Positions 34,719 to 46,109 of a stretch of 64,000 nucleotides of DNA are shown here, piece after piece. The translations under genes were made by a program, and so were the position numbers. Source of the DNA: Diaphorobacter ruginosibacter (GTDB lineage: Bacteria > Pseudomonadota > Gammaproteobacteria > Burkholderiales > Burkholderiaceae_C); the NCBI RefSeq assembly GCF_014395975.1, contig NZ_CP060714.1, positions 4,526,001 to 4,590,000 on the forward strand, in the 5' to 3' direction. The notes under the pieces are model-generated. The model was not told the DNA's origin. It did not search any database and worked only from the letters and a program-made list of their open reading frames with translations. The first letter of the stretch is position 1; each line of letters begins with the position of its first letter.

Positions 34719-35597
34719 TTACCGTCCCAGATAGACCTCGATCACGCGCTCGTCGGCCTGCACCTGTGCCAGCGTGCCTTCGGCGAGCACCGATCCGTCG
34801 CAGAGCACCGTCACCTTCTCGGAGATGGTGTCGATGAACGACATGTCGTGTTCCACCACCATCAGCGAGTGCCTGCCCTTGAGGCTCAGGAACAGTTCGG
34901 CCGTGCGCACGGTCTCCTCGTCCGTCATGCCGGCCACGGGCTCGTCGAGCAGCAGCAGCCGGGGCTCCTGCACGAGCAGCATGCCGATCTCGAGCCACTG
35001 CTTCTGGCCGTGGCTCAGCAGGCCCGCCTGGCGCGTGACGCTGCCCGCGAGGTGGATGGTGTGCAGTACCTCGGCGATGCGGTCGCGCTGCGCTCCATTG
35101 AGCTTGAAGTTCATCGACTGCGCCACGCCCTTGTGGGTCTTGAGCGCAAGCTCCAGGTTCTCGAAGACCGAGAGCTGCTCGAACACGGTGGGCTTCTGGA
35201 ACTTGCGGCCAATGCCCATGGCGGCAATCTGGGGCTCGTTGTAGCGCAGCAGGTCGATGGTCGATCCGAAATACACGGTGCCCTTGTCGGGACGGGTCTT
35301 GCCGGTGATGATGTCCATCATCGTGGTCTTCCCGGCGCCGTTGGGGCCGATGATGCAGCGCAGCTCGCCCGGTGCGATGTCGAGATTCAGGCCATTGATG
35401 GCCTTGAAGCCGTCGAAGCTCACATGCACGTCCTCGAGATAGAGGATGCGCCCGTGCGTCACGTCCACCTCGCCGGGCAGCACGGGCCGTGCGGTGCTGG
35501 CCACGCGGCCGCCGGATTCGGTCGCTCCTGCCGCATCCTCCAGGGTGTGCCGGTGGCTGATGCGCTCCGCGCCCGCCTCCATGAGATCGGGTGTCAT
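34719..35597 (-). CDS. urtD: Urea ABC transporter ATP-binding protein UrtD
   Basis: About 292 aa LivG-like ATPase with an N-terminal extension of about 45 polar residues. Walker A is GPNGAGKTTMMD, signature LLSHGQKQWLEIGMLL (SHGQ in place of SGGQ, usual in UrtD), Walker B LLLLDEPVAGMTDEE. The start overlaps the urtC stop by 4 nt (ATGA). Confidence 0.94.
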   Translation of the reverse strand: MTPDLMEAGAERISHRHTLEDAAGATESGGRVASTARPVLPGEVDVTHGRILYLEDVHVSFDGFKAINGLNLDIAPGELRCIIGPNGAGKTTMMDIITGKTRPDKGTVYFGSTIDLLRYNEPQIAAMGIGRKFQKPTVFEQLSVFENLELALKTHKGVAQSMNFKLNGAQRDRIAEVLHTIHLAGSVTRQAGLLSHGQKQWLEIGMLLVQEPRLLLLDEPVAGMTDEETVRTAELFLSLKGRHSLMVVEHDMSFIDTISEKVTVLCDGSVLAEGTLAQVQADERVIEVYLGR

Positions 35598-36793
35598 GCG
35601 CGTGCTCCCTTGGCGATGATGGACGAGGAGGGCGAGGCAGCCGATGGCCTCCCGGCAGCGGCCATGTTCGCTTCCGCCTTGCCACGGCGCGCCGCGCGGT
35701 GTTCGCGCCACTGGCGTGCGAGGCCGACGATGCCGCCGGGCATGAACAGCGTGACCGCGATGAACAGCAGGCCCAGCACGTACAGCCAGTACTCGGGCGC
35801 GGCCATGGTCAGCCAGCTCTTGCCGCCGTTGACGGCGAACGCGCCGATGATCGGGCCGATCAGCGAGGCGCGGCCGCCGACGGCCGTCCATACCGCCATC
35901 TCGATCGAGTTGCCGACACTCATCTCGCTCGGGTTGATGATGCCCACCTGCGGCACGTAGAGCGCGCCGGCGAGTCCGCACATCATGGCCGAGATCACCC
36001 AGATCGTGAGCTTGTACGACAGCGGGTTGTAGCCGCAGAACATGGTGCGCGATTCGGCATCGCGCACGGCCTGCAGCACGCGGCCGAACTTGCTCTGCAT
36101 GAGCCAGCGCGAGAGCAGGTAGCAGCCCAGCAGGGCGATGCCGGACAGCGCGAACAGCAGCACATGCATCCGTGGCGTGTTCAGCGAGAAGCCCAGGATC
36201 GTCTTGAATCCGGTGAAGCCGTTGTTGCCGCCAAAGCCTGTCTCGTTGCGGAAGAACAGCAGCATCGCGGCATAGGTCAGTGCCTGCGTGATGATCGAGA
36301 AGTACACACCCTTGATGCGCGAGCGGAACGCAAAGTAGCCGAACAGGCCCGCGAGCAGGCCGGGCACGAGGAACACCAGCAGCACGGTCAGGGCGAAGCT
36401 GCCCGAGAGCGACCATTGCCATGGCAGCTCCTTCCAGTCCAGGAACACCATGAAGGGCGGCAGCGCATCGGGGCCCGAGGCCTCGCGCATCAGGTACATG
36501 CCCATCACATAGCCGCCAAGGGCGAAGAACAGGCCATGGCCCAGGCTCAGGATGCCGGTGTAGCCCCAGATGAGGTCGATTGCGAGCGCGCAGATCGCAT
36601 AGCACATGAACTTGCCGAGCAGGCCGATCATGTAGTCCGACAGATGCAGCCAGTGGCCCTCGGGCACCATGAGGTTGAGCGCCGGTGCGATGGCCGCGAT
36701 GCCGATGAAGGCGACCAGGAACATCGTCCAGCCGCCCTTGCCGAGCAAGGGGGCGGGCCGGGGCAGTTCGAGGGTGGGATGGGTCGTTGCCAT
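35594..36793 (-). CDS. urtC: Urea ABC transporter permease UrtC
   Basis: About 399 aa LivM-like inner-membrane permease with about ten membrane spans (ALAIDLIWGYTGILSLGHGLFFALGGY; FRSRIKGVYFSIITQALTYAAMLLFFRNETGFGGNNGFTGF). A cytoplasmic C-terminal tail is rich in Ala, Ser and Arg. It follows urtB by 4 nt. Confidence 0.94.
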   Translation of the reverse strand: MATTHPTLELPRPAPLLGKGGWTMFLVAFIGIAAIAPALNLMVPEGHWLHLSDYMIGLLGKFMCYAICALAIDLIWGYTGILSLGHGLFFALGGYVMGMYLMREASGPDALPPFMVFLDWKELPWQWSLSGSFALTVLLVFLVPGLLAGLFGYFAFRSRIKGVYFSIITQALTYAAMLLFFRNETGFGGNNGFTGFKTILGFSLNTPRMHVLLFALSGIALLGCYLLSRWLMQSKFGRVLQAVRDAESRTMFCGYNPLSYKLTIWVISAMMCGLAGALYVPQVGIINPSEMSVGNSIEMAVWTAVGGRASLIGPIIGAFAVNGGKSWLTMAAPEYWLYVLGLLFIAVTLFMPGGIVGLARQWREHRAARRGKAEANMAAAGRPSAASPSSSIIAKGARA

Positions 36794-36797
36794 GGGT

Positions 36798-38426
36798 TCA
36801 GGCCTCCGCGCTACGGCCCTTCAAGGCGAAGATGCCTTGCGGGCGCTTTTGAATGAAGATCACGATGAAGAGCAGCACGGCGATCTTGGCCAGTACCGCT
36901 CCGGTCCAGCCTTCCAGCAGCTTGCCGAGCACGCCGAGGCCGAGCGCTGCATACACCGTGCCCGCGAGCTGGCCGACACCGCCGAGCACCACGACGAGGA
37001 ACGAATCGACGATGTAGTTCTGGCCGAGGTCCGGACCGACATTGCCGATCTGGCTCAGCGCGCAGCCCGCGAGGCCGGCGATGCCCGAGCCGAGCGCGAA
37101 CGCGTAGGTGTCGGTGCGTGCGGTGTTCACCCCCACGCAGGAAGCCATCGCACGGTTCTGCGTGACGCCGCGCACGAACAGGCCCAGGCGCGTGCGTGCA
37201 ATCATGAAGGCGACGCCGCCCAGCACGAGGAAGGCGAAGATCACGATGCAGATCCGGTTCCATGGCAGCGTCAGATTGGGCAGCAGCGCGAGGCCGCCAC
37301 TCATCCACGAAGGGTTTTCCACCCCCACGTTCTGCGCGCCGAACAGGCTGCGCACGGTCTGCTGCAGCACCAGGCTGATGCCGAAGGTGGCCAGCAGCGT
37401 TTCGAGAGGGCGGCCATACAGGAAGCGGATCACGCCGCGCTCGAGCATCGCGCCGACGAGCGCCGATGCGAGGAAGGCCACCGGAATCGCCAGCACCAGG
37501 TACCAGCCGAACAGGGCCTCGGGCAGGAAACGCTGGAATGCGACCTGCACCATGTAGGTCGCATAGGCGCCGATCATGATCAGCTCGCCGTGCGCCATGT
37601 TGATCACGCCCATCAGCCCGTAGGTGATGGCAAGTCCCAGCGCGGCCAGCAGCAGCACCGAGCCCAGGCTGATGCCGCTGAAGATCTCGCCCAGCCGCTC
37701 GCCCCAGGCGAGGTTGTCGGCAATCTCTGCCAGCGCGCGCTGGAGTACCTTCCTGACGGCAGGGTCCTGTTCGTCGGCGAGGCGCTGGTTGAGCAGCAGT
37801 TGGGTCTCGGGCGTCCTGTCCCGCGCCAGCACGCCCACGGCCTGCATGCGCTGGTCGCGGACATCGCTGGCGAGCAGGCTCGCCGCCTTGGCGCGTTCGA
37901 GCAGCGCCTTCACGCCATCGTCCTGTTCGTTGGCGAGTGCCTTGTCGATGAGTTCGATGCGCGACGCATCGGGCTCCGCCGCGAGCCGGGCTGCCGCCGT
38001 GCGGCGCTCGCCCACATCCGGGCCGGAGAGCGCGAGCGCAGCCTGCGCAATGTCGATCACGCCGCGCAGGTAGTTGTTGTTGACGACATCCTCGGCATCG
38101 GCGGGCAGCGTGGCGGGGGCGCCGGTCGCGGCATCGACCGCCTTGTCGTCCGTCCCGACGATGTAGGCCTTGCCGCCCGCGGTCTTCACCGCATCGTCGG
38201 CCAAGGCCTTGAGAAAGATGCCGAGCCGTGCATCGGGCACTTGCGAGGCCTGCGCCTGCACGGCCTGCGTGATGGCCGCGGCGCGCTGTTCTGCTTCTTC
38301 GGCACCTGCCATCCGGAAGGCCTGATCGGCGGTGAGCGCATGGGCGCCGAAGCTGGCGAGCAGGGAAAGGGCTGCCGCCGTCGCCCGCATGCGAGGAATC
38401 AATTGAATGCCGAATATGCCTGTCAT
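36798..38426 (-). CDS. urtB: Urea ABC transporter permease UrtB
   Basis: About 542 aa. A Sec-type signal and a periplasmic region of about 230 residues (ALTADQAFRMAGAEEAEQRAAAI; HEAT-like repeats RMQAVGVLARDR) precede a LivH-like permease half (GLAITYGLMGVINMAHGELIMIGAYATY). This long N-terminal part is normal for UrtB. The ATG at 38426 is preferred over an extended ORF that lacks signal-like sequence. Confidence 0.93.
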   Translation of the reverse strand: MTGIFGIQLIPRMRATAAALSLLASFGAHALTADQAFRMAGAEEAEQRAAAITQAVQAQASQVPDARLGIFLKALADDAVKTAGGKAYIVGTDDKAVDAATGAPATLPADAEDVVNNNYLRGVIDIAQAALALSGPDVGERRTAAARLAAEPDASRIELIDKALANEQDDGVKALLERAKAASLLASDVRDQRMQAVGVLARDRTPETQLLLNQRLADEQDPAVRKVLQRALAEIADNLAWGERLGEIFSGISLGSVLLLAALGLAITYGLMGVINMAHGELIMIGAYATYMVQVAFQRFLPEALFGWYLVLAIPVAFLASALVGAMLERGVIRFLYGRPLETLLATFGISLVLQQTVRSLFGAQNVGVENPSWMSGGLALLPNLTLPWNRICIVIFAFLVLGGVAFMIARTRLGLFVRGVTQNRAMASCVGVNTARTDTYAFALGSGIAGLAGCALSQIGNVGPDLGQNYIVDSFLVVVLGGVGQLAGTVYAALGLGVLGKLLEGWTGAVLAKIAVLLFIVIFIQKRPQGIFALKGRSAEA

Positions 38427-38459
38427 GATCGTATCCCGGTCCGGATGCGGTGGTCTCTT

Positions 38460-38481
38460 GCGCCCGGGCCGGCCCGGGCGC
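38460..38481. promoter_or_regulatory. Perfect 22-nt palindrome between urtA and urtB
   Basis: GCGCCCGGGCC followed directly by its reverse complement. It lies in the 67-nt gap after the urtA stop. Such intercistronic hairpins often protect the mRNA of an abundant binding protein and lower expression of the membrane genes downstream. No U tract follows. Confidence 0.55.
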
Positions 38482-38493
38482 CGTGTCTCTCCA

Positions 38494-39765
38494 TCAGAGA
38501 GCGGACTTGCCGTCCGGCTCGTCCTTCTTCTTGTCATTGCCTTCGATGAAGGGACTCCATGGCTGGGCCTTCACGGGGCCCTTGGTCTTCCACACCACGT
38601 TGAACTGGCCGTCGGCCTTGATTTCGCCCACCATCACCGGCTTGTGCAGGTGGTGGTTCTTCTCGTCCATCTTCACGGTGAAGCCATCGGGAGCCGTGAA
38701 GGTCTGCCCGGCCATCGCGGCGATCACCTTGTCCACGTCGGTGCTCTTGGCCTTCTCGACGGCCTGCTTCCACATGTGGATGCCGACCCAGGTGGCTTCC
38801 ATCGGGTCGTTGGTGAGAGGCTTGTCCTTGTGTCCGGGGATGGCCTTGGCCTTGGCGTAGTCGCTCCACTGCTTGATGAACGCGGTGTTGGTCGGGTTCT
38901 TCACGCTCATGAAGTAGTTCCATGCGGCCAGGTGGCCCACGAGCGGCTTGGTGTCCACGCCGCGCAGCTCTTCCTCGCCTACGCTGAATGCCACGACCGG
39001 AACGTCCTTGGCCTTCAGGCCGGCGTTGCCGAGCTCCTTGTAGAAGGGCACGTTCGAGTCACCGTTGATCGTAGAGATCACCGCCGTCTTGCCCCCTGTG
39101 GAGAACTTCTTGATGTCCGAGACGATGGTCTGGTAGTCGCTGTGGCCGAACGGGGTATAGGTCTCCATGATGTCGGATTCCTTCACGCCCTTGGACTTGA
39201 GGAACGCGCGCAGGATCTTGTTGGTGGTGCGCGGGTACACATAGTCCGTGCCCAGCAGCACGAAGCGCTTGGCACCGCCGCCTTCCTTGCTCATCAGGTA
39301 CTCCACCGCAGGAATGGCCTGCTGGTTGGGGGCGGCGCCCGTGTAGAACACGTTCTTGGACAGTTCCTCGCCCTCGTACTGCACGGGGTAGAACAGCAGG
39401 CCGTTGTTCTGCTCGAACACGGGCAGCACCGACTTGCGCGACACGCTGGTCCAGCAGCCAAACACGACGGCCACCTTGTCCTGGGTGATCAGCTGCTTGG
39501 CCTTCTCGGCAAACAGCGGCCAGTTGGAGGCCGGATCGACCACCACGGGTTCGAGCTTCTTGCCGAGCACGCCACCCTTGGCATTGATGTCGTCGATGGC
39601 CATGAGCACCGTGTCCTTGAGCACGGTCTCCGAAATCGCCATGGTGCCCGAGAGACTGTGCAGCACGCCCACCTTGATGGTGTCCTGCGCATGCACGGTT
39701 GCCGAGAGTCCAAGGCCCAGAGCCAGCGAGGCAGCCAGCGTTGTAAGTGTTCCGCGACGGTTCAT
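38494..39765 (-). CDS. urtA: Urea ABC transporter substrate-binding protein UrtA
   Basis: About 423 aa periplasmic protein of the Leu/Ile/Val-binding type. Signal peptide at residues 1-24 (MNRRGTLTTLAAS...SATVHAQ). The mature part starts DTIKVGVLHSLSGTMAISE and contains VFGCWTSVSRKSVLPVFE and LLFYPVQYEGEE, typical of UrtA. GGAG 8 nt upstream supports the ATG at 39765. A sigma-54 element lies about 58-73 nt upstream, so expression under nitrogen limitation is likely. Confidence 0.95.
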   Translation of the reverse strand: MNRRGTLTTLAASLALGLGLSATVHAQDTIKVGVLHSLSGTMAISETVLKDTVLMAIDDINAKGGVLGKKLEPVVVDPASNWPLFAEKAKQLITQDKVAVVFGCWTSVSRKSVLPVFEQNNGLLFYPVQYEGEELSKNVFYTGAAPNQQAIPAVEYLMSKEGGGAKRFVLLGTDYVYPRTTNKILRAFLKSKGVKESDIMETYTPFGHSDYQTIVSDIKKFSTGGKTAVISTINGDSNVPFYKELGNAGLKAKDVPVVAFSVGEEELRGVDTKPLVGHLAAWNYFMSVKNPTNTAFIKQWSDYAKAKAIPGHKDKPLTNDPMEATWVGIHMWKQAVEKAKSTDVDKVIAAMAGQTFTAPDGFTVKMDEKNHHLHKPVMVGEIKADGQFNVVWKTKGPVKAQPWSPFIEGNDKKKDEPDGKSAL

Positions 39766-39822
39766 TGCACCACTCCAGTAAGAGTAAGAATTGACCGGTC
39801 CAAGCGACCGTGCAAGGGCCAA

Positions 39823-39838
39823 CGCAATTGCTGTGCCA
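39823..39838 (-). promoter_or_regulatory. Sigma-54 promoter of the urtABCDE-ureD operon
   Basis: On the urtA strand TGGCAC-AGCAA-TTGCG has the invariant GG and GC with correct 10-nt spacing. Predicted start near 39812. Confidence 0.7.
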
Positions 39839-39954
39839 GTCCATCGGACGCGCTGAAAGGCGGCGCAACGCACGTCGGTTGCCCTCGTTGGGTGCATGGC
39901 GTGTCCCGTGGCGGAGCGGTTGTGGTGCGGTTCCCGTCCACAAGGGAATCGAGA

Positions 39955-39971
39955 TGCACCATGGCGGCGCA
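39955..39971. promoter_or_regulatory. NtrC-like site between urtA and ureA
   Basis: TGCACC-ATGGC-GGCGCA is near-palindromic (one mismatch from TGCACC-N5-GGTGCA). It lies about 117 bp upstream of the urtA -24 element and about 90 bp upstream of the ureA one, a usual enhancer distance for both. Confidence 0.5.
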
Positions 39972-40058
39972 GCGCGGGGCGGCCGCACCAGATTGCGCAC
40001 CCCTCGCGGAGCTTTCCGCCCATGGGCCCGCATTTGGTGCCGTGCGTTCACCAAGATG

Positions 40059-40074
40059 TGGCCTGTTTCTTGCA
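40059..40074 (+). promoter_or_regulatory. Sigma-54 promoter of ureA operon
   Basis: TGGCCT-GTTTC-TTGCA keeps the -24 GG and a perfect -12 TTGCA with 10-nt spacing. It lies 52 nt before ureA. Divergent from the urtA element. Confidence 0.55.
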
Positions 40075-40125
40075 TCGCCATGGGACCCATTCCTTTCAAC
40101 GGACATCCTCAGGAACGACCGCACC

Positions 40126-40428
40126 ATGGAACTCACGCCACGCGAAAAGGACAAGCTGCTGATCTTCACGGCGGCGCTGCTGGCCGAACGCCGCCGGGCG
40201 CGCGGCCTCAAGCTCAATTACCCCGAGGCCGTGGCCTTCATCAGCGCGGCGGTGATGGAGGGGGCGCGCGACGGCAAGACCGTGGCGCAGCTCATGAGCG
40301 AGGGCCGCACCATCCTCGCGCGGGGCGATGTGATGGATGGCATCGCCGAGATGATCCCCGACATCCAGGTCGAGGCCACCTTTCCCGACGGCACCAAGCT
40401 CGTCACCGTGCACCAACCCATCGTCTGA
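40126..40428 (+). CDS. ureA: Urease gamma subunit
   Basis: 100 aa, the standard length. MELTPREKDKLLIFTAALLAERR and VMEGARDGKTVAQLM are typical. Structural subunit of the (UreABC)3 urease, which hydrolyses urea to ammonia and carbamate in the cytoplasm. First gene of the divergent ure operon. Confidence 0.96.
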   Translation: MELTPREKDKLLIFTAALLAERRRARGLKLNYPEAVAFISAAVMEGARDGKTVAQLMSEGRTILARGDVMDGIAEMIPDIQVEATFPDGTKLVTVHQPIV

Positions 40429-40467
40429 ACCCACACGACACCACGCCCCACCGGACCGGACACAGCC

Positions 40468-41085
40468 ATGCCCATCAAGAAGTCATTCCCCCTCATCGCC
40501 GGCGCGCTCGCAGGCGTAGTTGCAGCCACGCCCCTGACAGCCCTTGCCCACGTCGGCACCCACGCGCACGGCCACGGTGTGCTGGACAGCTTCGTGCAGG
40601 CCTTTGCCCATCCGTTCACGGGAGCGGATCACCTCGCCGCGATGGTGGCGGTGGGCGTGTGGAGCGCGCTCACCGTGCGCCCCGCATGGCGTGCGCCGCT
40701 CGCCTTCGTGGCGCTGCTGGTGGCGGGCTGCCTTGCCGGATTTGCAGGTCTCTCCGTGCCCGGCGTCGAGCCCATGATCGCGGCCTCGGTGCTGGTGCTG
40801 GGCCTGCTCGTCGCCACGCAGAAGCGCATGGCCTGGGGTGTTGCCGCCTCGCTCGCGGGCGTGTTCGCCTTCTTCCACGGTGCGGCCCATGGCGCGGAAC
40901 TGTCGGCCGATACGGCCCTCATGGGGGCTGCGGCGCTGGCCGGCATGGCGCTGGGCTCCGCCACCCTGCACCTGGGCGGCATGGCCCTCGGCAAGGCCGT
41001 GCAGCGGCGCCACGCATGGGTGGCACGCGCGGGTGGCGCGGCCACGGCAGTGCTCGGGGTCTTCATGCTGAGCCGCCTTGCCTGA
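40468..41085 (+). CDS. ureJ: HupE/UreJ-family membrane protein (nickel uptake)
   Basis: About 205 aa with a signal-like first helix and about six membrane segments. The family motif HPFTGADHLAAMVAVGVW (near residue 48) with its His and Asp, and FFHGAAHGAEL (near 137), are metal-ligand candidates. These proteins are thought to let Ni enter for urease or hydrogenase. Its place between ureA and ureB supports the urease role. Confidence 0.9.
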   Translation: MPIKKSFPLIAGALAGVVAATPLTALAHVGTHAHGHGVLDSFVQAFAHPFTGADHLAAMVAVGVWSALTVRPAWRAPLAFVALLVAGCLAGFAGLSVPGVEPMIAASVLVLGLLVATQKRMAWGVAASLAGVFAFFHGAAHGAELSADTALMGAAALAGMALGSATLHLGGMALGKAVQRRHAWVARAGGAATAVLGVFMLSRLA

Positions 41086-41110
41086 ATGGATGCAGGAAGA
41101 AAGGAACGCC

Positions 41111-41419
41111 ATGATCCCCGGTGAACTGCTTGTAGACGAAGGCCAACACGAACTCAACGCTGGCCGTGACGTCCTGACGCTGGTCGTGAAAAACGCCAGC
41201 GACCGTCCCATCCAGGTCGGCTCCCACTACCACTTCGCGGAAACCAACGCGGGCCTCGATTTCGACCGCGCCGCTGCCCAAGGCAGGCGCCTGAACATCG
41301 CGAGCGGCATGGCCGTGCGCTTCGAGCCGGGCCAGCAGCGCACCGTGGAGCTGGTGGACATCGCGGGCGAAAGAACCATCTACGGCTTCAGGGCCCAGGT
41401 CATGGGGCGCCTTCCATGA
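41111..41419 (+). CDS. ureB: Urease beta subunit
   Basis: 102 aa. MIPGELLVDEGQHELNAGRD, QVGSHYHFAETN and GTRLNIASGMAVRFEPG-like (here GRRLNIASGMAVRFEPGQQRTVELV) are standard. The start at 41111 has AAGGA 6 nt upstream and matches the family N terminus. An upstream ATG at 41078 would overlap ureJ. Confidence 0.96.
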   Translation: MIPGELLVDEGQHELNAGRDVLTLVVKNASDRPIQVGSHYHFAETNAGLDFDRAAAQGRRLNIASGMAVRFEPGQQRTVELVDIAGERTIYGFRAQVMGRLP

Positions 41420-41442
41420 CACAGCACGGCAGGACCAGCAGC

Positions 41443-43161
<1,719 letters not shown>

Positions 43162-43731
43162 GCTGGAAGGGCTGATCCGGATGTTCCCTGTCCATGCTCC
43201 GATACCAGGCGAGCCAGTCGTGCGCCATGATCACGGGCGCGTCCTTCAGCGCTGCGGGCAGCGCCTCGTAGGCGAGCACGCGCATGGGCTGGCTGTCGCC
43301 ATCGGCGAGCATCACCCGCACGTCGACCAGCCGCTTGGCATATTCGCCAAGGTCTTGCGGCCAGATGCCTTCGATGCGGTCCATGGCCTGCTCCAGCGTG
43401 TCGTTCAGCGGATAGACCTCGGCCAGCACGGTATGCGTGCCTGCAAGGCTCAGGCCCGGGTACCAGCCCAGGTCGTGCAGCGTGCCCCTGAGCTCGGTGA
43501 CACCGGTGCGCCGGATGCCGGCATGCAGCCGCGCGATGTCGTTGACCCCGCCCGCCCGCAGCGTGCCGTAGACGGCCACGTGCGTGGCGCCGCAGGGTTG
43601 CCAGGGGGCGTGGCGGGAAGCAGGGTGCGAAGGGGAGGTCCGGCTCATGGCGCTAATGTAATTTCCGAGAGAAGACCTCGCCGCTCGCATGTTGCGTGCC
43701 AAGTGTGTCCGGGGTACATGGAGACCGAAAG

Positions 43732-43962
43732 ATGACGATCACCACCACGAACGATGATTCCCAAACACTGATGTTCAGGCTCGGCGCGCTGCTGTCCTAT
43801 GTGCAGCAGTCGGGCATCCGGCGCATCAGCCTGGAGACGGACACGCCGGACTACTTCGCCCCTGCATGGCGGCTGTACGAACGCAATGGCTTCGCCTGTT
43901 GCGAGCCGTTCGGGGACTACCGGCAAGACCCCTACAGCTGCTTCATGACGCGTGCCGTCTGA
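43732..43962 (+). pseudogene. Truncated GNAT acetyltransferase remnant
   Basis: About 76 codons. The C-terminal part RRISLETDTPDYFAPAWRLY and ERNGFACCEPFGDYRQDPYS matches the end of a GNAT acetyltransferase (beta5 to alpha4, then the final strands). The acetyl-CoA-binding R/Q-x-x-G-x-G/A loop and everything before it are missing. The first about 20 residues are unrelated-looking. It most likely is a decayed gene, placed between ureC and ureE, but a small expressed product cannot be excluded. Confidence 0.6.
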
Positions 43963-43993
43963 CCCTTTCCCGAATCCTGCATTTCCCATTGCC

Positions 43994-44584
43994 ATGAGCC
44001 TTTCTCTCTCCAAGCGCATTTCCGGTGGCAAGGGCCTGGCGCAGCCTCTCCTGCGGCGCGCGGCCACGGTCGAGCTCGACTGGGATGTGCGCCAGAAAAG
44101 CCGCTTCGCCGCGATCGACAGCACAGGGCGCGCGCTGGCCGTCTTCCTGCCGCGCGGACAGGCCGTGCGCGGTGGCGACGTGCTGGTGGCCGAGGACGGC
44201 TCGCTGGTGCGCGTGATCGCCGCGCCGCAGAAGGTGCTGCACATCACCTGGTGCCGGCAGCACGGCACGGCCTTCGACCTGATGCGCGCCGCGTATCACC
44301 TCGGCAACCGGCATGTGCCCATCGAGCTGCAGGCCGATCACCTCAAGATTGAGCCCGACCATGTGCTGGCCGACATGCTGCGCAGCATGCACATGATCGT
44401 GACCGATGCCGAGTTGTCGTTCGAGCCTGAAGGCGGCGCCTACGGCGGGCATGTGACGAACGACGGGCACAGCCATCATGGGCATGGCGGGAACGGACAT
44501 GATCATCCGCATGGGCATGCACATGATCATGGACATGACCATTCGCACGATCGGCGCGCCGGGGCGGATGGCCACGGGGAGTGA
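43994..44584 (+). CDS. ureE: Urease accessory metallochaperone UreE
   Basis: About 196 aa. N-terminal peptide-binding domain (about 10-80), central metal domain (ITWCRQHGTAFDLMRAAYHLGNRHVPIEL, AYHLGNRH being the family motif) and a C-terminal His-rich tail (HSHHGHGGNGHDHPHGHAHD and more) for nickel storage. The ATG at 43994 has no good Shine-Dalgarno. A GTG at 43952 is possible. Delivers Ni to UreG. Confidence 0.92.
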   Translation: MSLSLSKRISGGKGLAQPLLRRAATVELDWDVRQKSRFAAIDSTGRALAVFLPRGQAVRGGDVLVAEDGSLVRVIAAPQKVLHITWCRQHGTAFDLMRAAYHLGNRHVPIELQADHLKIEPDHVLADMLRSMHMIVTDAELSFEPEGGAYGGHVTNDGHSHHGHGGNGHDHPHGHAHDHGHDHSHDRRAGADGHGE

Positions 44585-44588
44585 TCGC

Positions 44589-45305
44589 ATGAGCACCGCA
44601 GGCAATGCCCTGTCCGCGCACAGCCTGCTGCAGCTGATGTGGCTGGCATCGCCTGCGCTTCCCATCGGCGGCTTTTCATACTCCGAGGGGCTCGAATCCG
44701 CCATCGACGCAGGCTACGTGACGGGCGAGGGCAGTGCGGCGACCTGGCTCGTCGATCAACTGCACGTCGCGCAGTCGCGCAGCGACATGCCGGCGCTCGC
44801 GCAGGCGATCCCCGCATGGCGCGCGAACGACCTGGGGCGCGTGCGCGACATCAACACCTGGGTGCTTACCACGCGCGAGAGCAGCGAGCTGCGCCTGCAG
44901 AGCGAGCAGATGGGCCAGTCGCTCACCGCCTGGCTGCGCAACCAGCACGCGCGCTCGGCAGAGCGCATGGCGCAGATCGAGGCCCTGGCCGGGCTGTGCG
45001 CGCGCACGCCCACCTACCCCGTCGCGTTTGCGCTGGCCGCCGCGTTCACGCAGGCACCGGTGCGCGAGTGCCTGCTGGCCCATGCCTTCGGCTGGGCCGA
45101 AAACATGGTGCAGGCAGCGATCAAGGCCGTGCCGCTCGGGCAGAGCGCGGGGCAGCGGATCCTCGCGCGTCTGGCCGACGAGATTCCCCAGGCCGTCGAG
45201 GGCGCGCTGGCCCTGGAGGACGGTGCGCGCACGGCGTTCTCGCCGATGCTGGCGATTCTTTCCGCGCGTCACGAGACGCAGTATTCCCGCCTGTTCCGCA
45301 GTTGA
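44589..45305 (+). CDS. ureF: Urease accessory protein UreF
   Basis: About 238 aa all-helical protein. LLQLMWLASPALPIGGFSYSEGLE near residues 10-33 and GWAENMVQAAIKAVPLGQSAGQRIL near 170-195 are family signatures. It bridges UreD and UreG in the nickel-insertion complex. GGGGAG 8 nt upstream supports the ATG. Confidence 0.94.
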   Translation: MSTAGNALSAHSLLQLMWLASPALPIGGFSYSEGLESAIDAGYVTGEGSAATWLVDQLHVAQSRSDMPALAQAIPAWRANDLGRVRDINTWVLTTRESSELRLQSEQMGQSLTAWLRNQHARSAERMAQIEALAGLCARTPTYPVAFALAAAFTQAPVRECLLAHAFGWAENMVQAAIKAVPLGQSAGQRILARLADEIPQAVEGALALEDGARTAFSPMLAILSARHETQYSRLFRS

Positions 45306-45354
45306 GGCGGGGGCGTCACAGTGCATCACATGCCCTAGAAACCGGGAGTTCCCC

Positions 45355-46029
<675 letters not shown>

Positions 46030-46109
46030 GCGGTTCGGGTTTTGGCGCGGTCGCGCCGCGCCGGCCGTTCAGTAGAATCGCACCAGTTTCACCCACAGGC
46101 GCGGCTACA

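Noticed and set aside
46039..46075. GC-rich hairpin after ureG as a terminator
   Set aside because: GGCGCG/CGCGCC can pair, but the T run lies before the stem on the plus strand and not after it.
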